The notes below the pieces were generated by a model that was not told the origin of the DNA, made no database searches, and saw nothing but the letters and a program-made list of their open reading frames with translations. A program made the position numbers and the translations under genes. This document shows, in pieces, positions 59,855 through 60,560 of a stretch of 60,560 nt of DNA (within the stretch, counting starts at the first letter, position 1; every line of letters begins with the position of its first letter). Source of the stretch: Clostridiales bacterium (GTDB taxonomy: Bacteria; Bacillota; Clostridia; Christensenellales; CAG-138); NCBI GenBank assembly GCA_024698505.1, contig JAILRE010000026.1:1-60560 (forward strand), given 5' to 3'.

Positions 59855-60055
59855 GACCCTTCTGCTTATATAACGTTCGAGGGGAGGGAAAGGTTCCCGC
59901 TTTTTGTAAAAAACTGTTTTTTTCTCCCGTATGTATATCCCCACAAAAGCTGAAATTCTCACGCGGTAAAGAAATATATTTTTCGCGGCATGGATACAGG
60001 AGCATCCTCGCGAAAGACGGATGCGTTCAAGGCTCTATTATATCTTTATCAGGCA

Positions 60056-60084
60056 TTGAAAAAAACTCTTAATCAATGTATAAT
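60056..60084 (+). promoter_or_regulatory. Promoter of transketolase
   Basis: TTGAAA (60056-60061) and TATAAT (60079-60084) have a 17-bp spacer. Confidence 0.78.
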
Positions 60085-60147
60085 ACAAAATGGATTTAAA
60101 TATGGTCGGGATGGCTCCCGATATTTCGCGATATGGAGGAATCACAA

Positions 60148-60560
60148 ATGGAAAACATCGACCGTCTTGCTGTCACTTCTATGAGAATGCTCTCCGCCGA
60201 CGCCATTCAGAAGGCGAAAAGCGGGCATCCGGGCCTTGCGATAGGCTCCGCACCCATGGCATACACGCTTTGGAAAAATATGCGCCACGATCCCGCCTGC
60301 CCCGAATGGATAGGGCGCGACCGTTTCGTTCTCAGCGCGGGGCACGCATCGATGCTGCTCTATTCGCTCATGCACATATTCGGCTATGAAGTCTCGATGG
60401 ATGACATAAAGGATTTCCGCCAGCTCGGAGCCAAGACCGCGGGCCATCCCGAATACGGCAATATCCCCGGCATAGAAGCCACCACCGGCCCCCTTGGGCA
60501 GGGCTTTGCGATGGCCGTGGGTATGGCTATGGCCGAAAGGCACATGGCCGCCCGTTTCAA
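60148..60560 (+). CDS. tkt: Transketolase, N-terminal part (cut by window end)
   Basis: The first 137 codons are present. The protein starts [20 protein letters not shown] and has [19 protein letters not shown], with the His that contacts thiamine diphosphate, [16 protein letters not shown] and [19 protein letters not shown]. It matches full-length transketolase. GGAGG lies nine bases before the ATG. It acts in the non-oxidative pentose phosphate pathway. The frame is open to the window edge. Confidence 0.96.
   Translation, partial: MENIDRLAVTSMRMLSADAIQKAKSGHPGLAIGSAPMAYTLWKNMRHDPACPEWIGRDRFVLSAGHASMLLYSLMHIFGYEVSMDDIKDFRQLGAKTAGHPEYGNIPGIEATTGPLGQGFAMAVGMAMAERHMAARF

Overview
The window reads as chromosomal DNA of a GC-rich, endospore-lineage member of the Clostridia (Bacillota). 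The signs are a SpoIIE-type phosphatase, a CIRCE operator before groESL, ribosomal protein L27 with the Firmicutes N-terminal extension next to its protease Prp, butyrate kinase, the large SRP RNA with an Alu domain, strong AGGAGG ribosome-binding sites, and many sigma-A promoters with 16-18 bp spacers. I cannot name genus or species. No tRNA, 16S/23S rRNA, prophage, transposase or CRISPR array was seen.

Layout. 1-4449: a five-gene block (zinc-ribbon membrane protein, thioredoxin-fold protein, CcdA-like protein, prolyl-tRNA deacylase homologue, small membrane protein) bounded by two inverted copies of a ~250-bp mini-element that has terminal inverted repeats, a long hairpin and a small ORF. 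4500-7690: SGNH hydrolase lipoprotein, DUF4358 lipoprotein and MBOAT acyltransferase, probably an envelope O-acylation unit. 7750-16190: a membrane protein, then a complete peptide-type ABC importer (binding protein, two permeases, two ATPases, one small membrane protein). 16270-19120: TldD/TldE protease pair. 19138-21306: groES-groEL under CIRCE. 21378-25376: a 24-residue leader ORF, an intrinsic terminator and a heterodimeric ABC exporter, arranged like bmrB-bmrCD. 25385-29441: HtrA protease and an OmpR-type two-component system. 29487-32648: radical SAM protein, SpoIIE-like phosphatase and SRP RNA. 32685-38548: an ABC-2 exporter, a second zinc-ribbon membrane protein and a lipoprotein. 38563-42800: GT-C type mannosyltransferase homologue, YugP-like peptidase and an NlpC/P60 hydrolase with four peptidoglycan-binding repeats. 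42966-45913: pth, buk and a lipoprotein. 45924-48014: ogg, then rplU-prp-rpmA. 48059-48289: a very AT-rich island with a strong promoter and a repetitive hydrophobic micro-ORF. 48313-54025: mreC-mreD-pbp2-GT2/GtrA-mntP operon on the minus strand. 54078-58067: glpK, a malate/lactate dehydrogenase and malic enzyme. 58093-59801: a lipoprotein gene split by a frameshift. 60056-end: the start of transketolase.

How the genes fit together. Much of the window serves the cell envelope: O-acylation, lateral-wall synthesis, peptidoglycan hydrolysis, lipid-linked sugar transfer, quality control (HtrA, YugP, TldD/E) and two exporters. The most interesting non-standard signals are the leader-peptide attenuator before the ABC exporter, the mini-element with a frame-conserved ORF, the AT-rich hydrophobic micro-ORF at 48.1 kb, and two promoters placed so that transcription should start at or beside the start codon.
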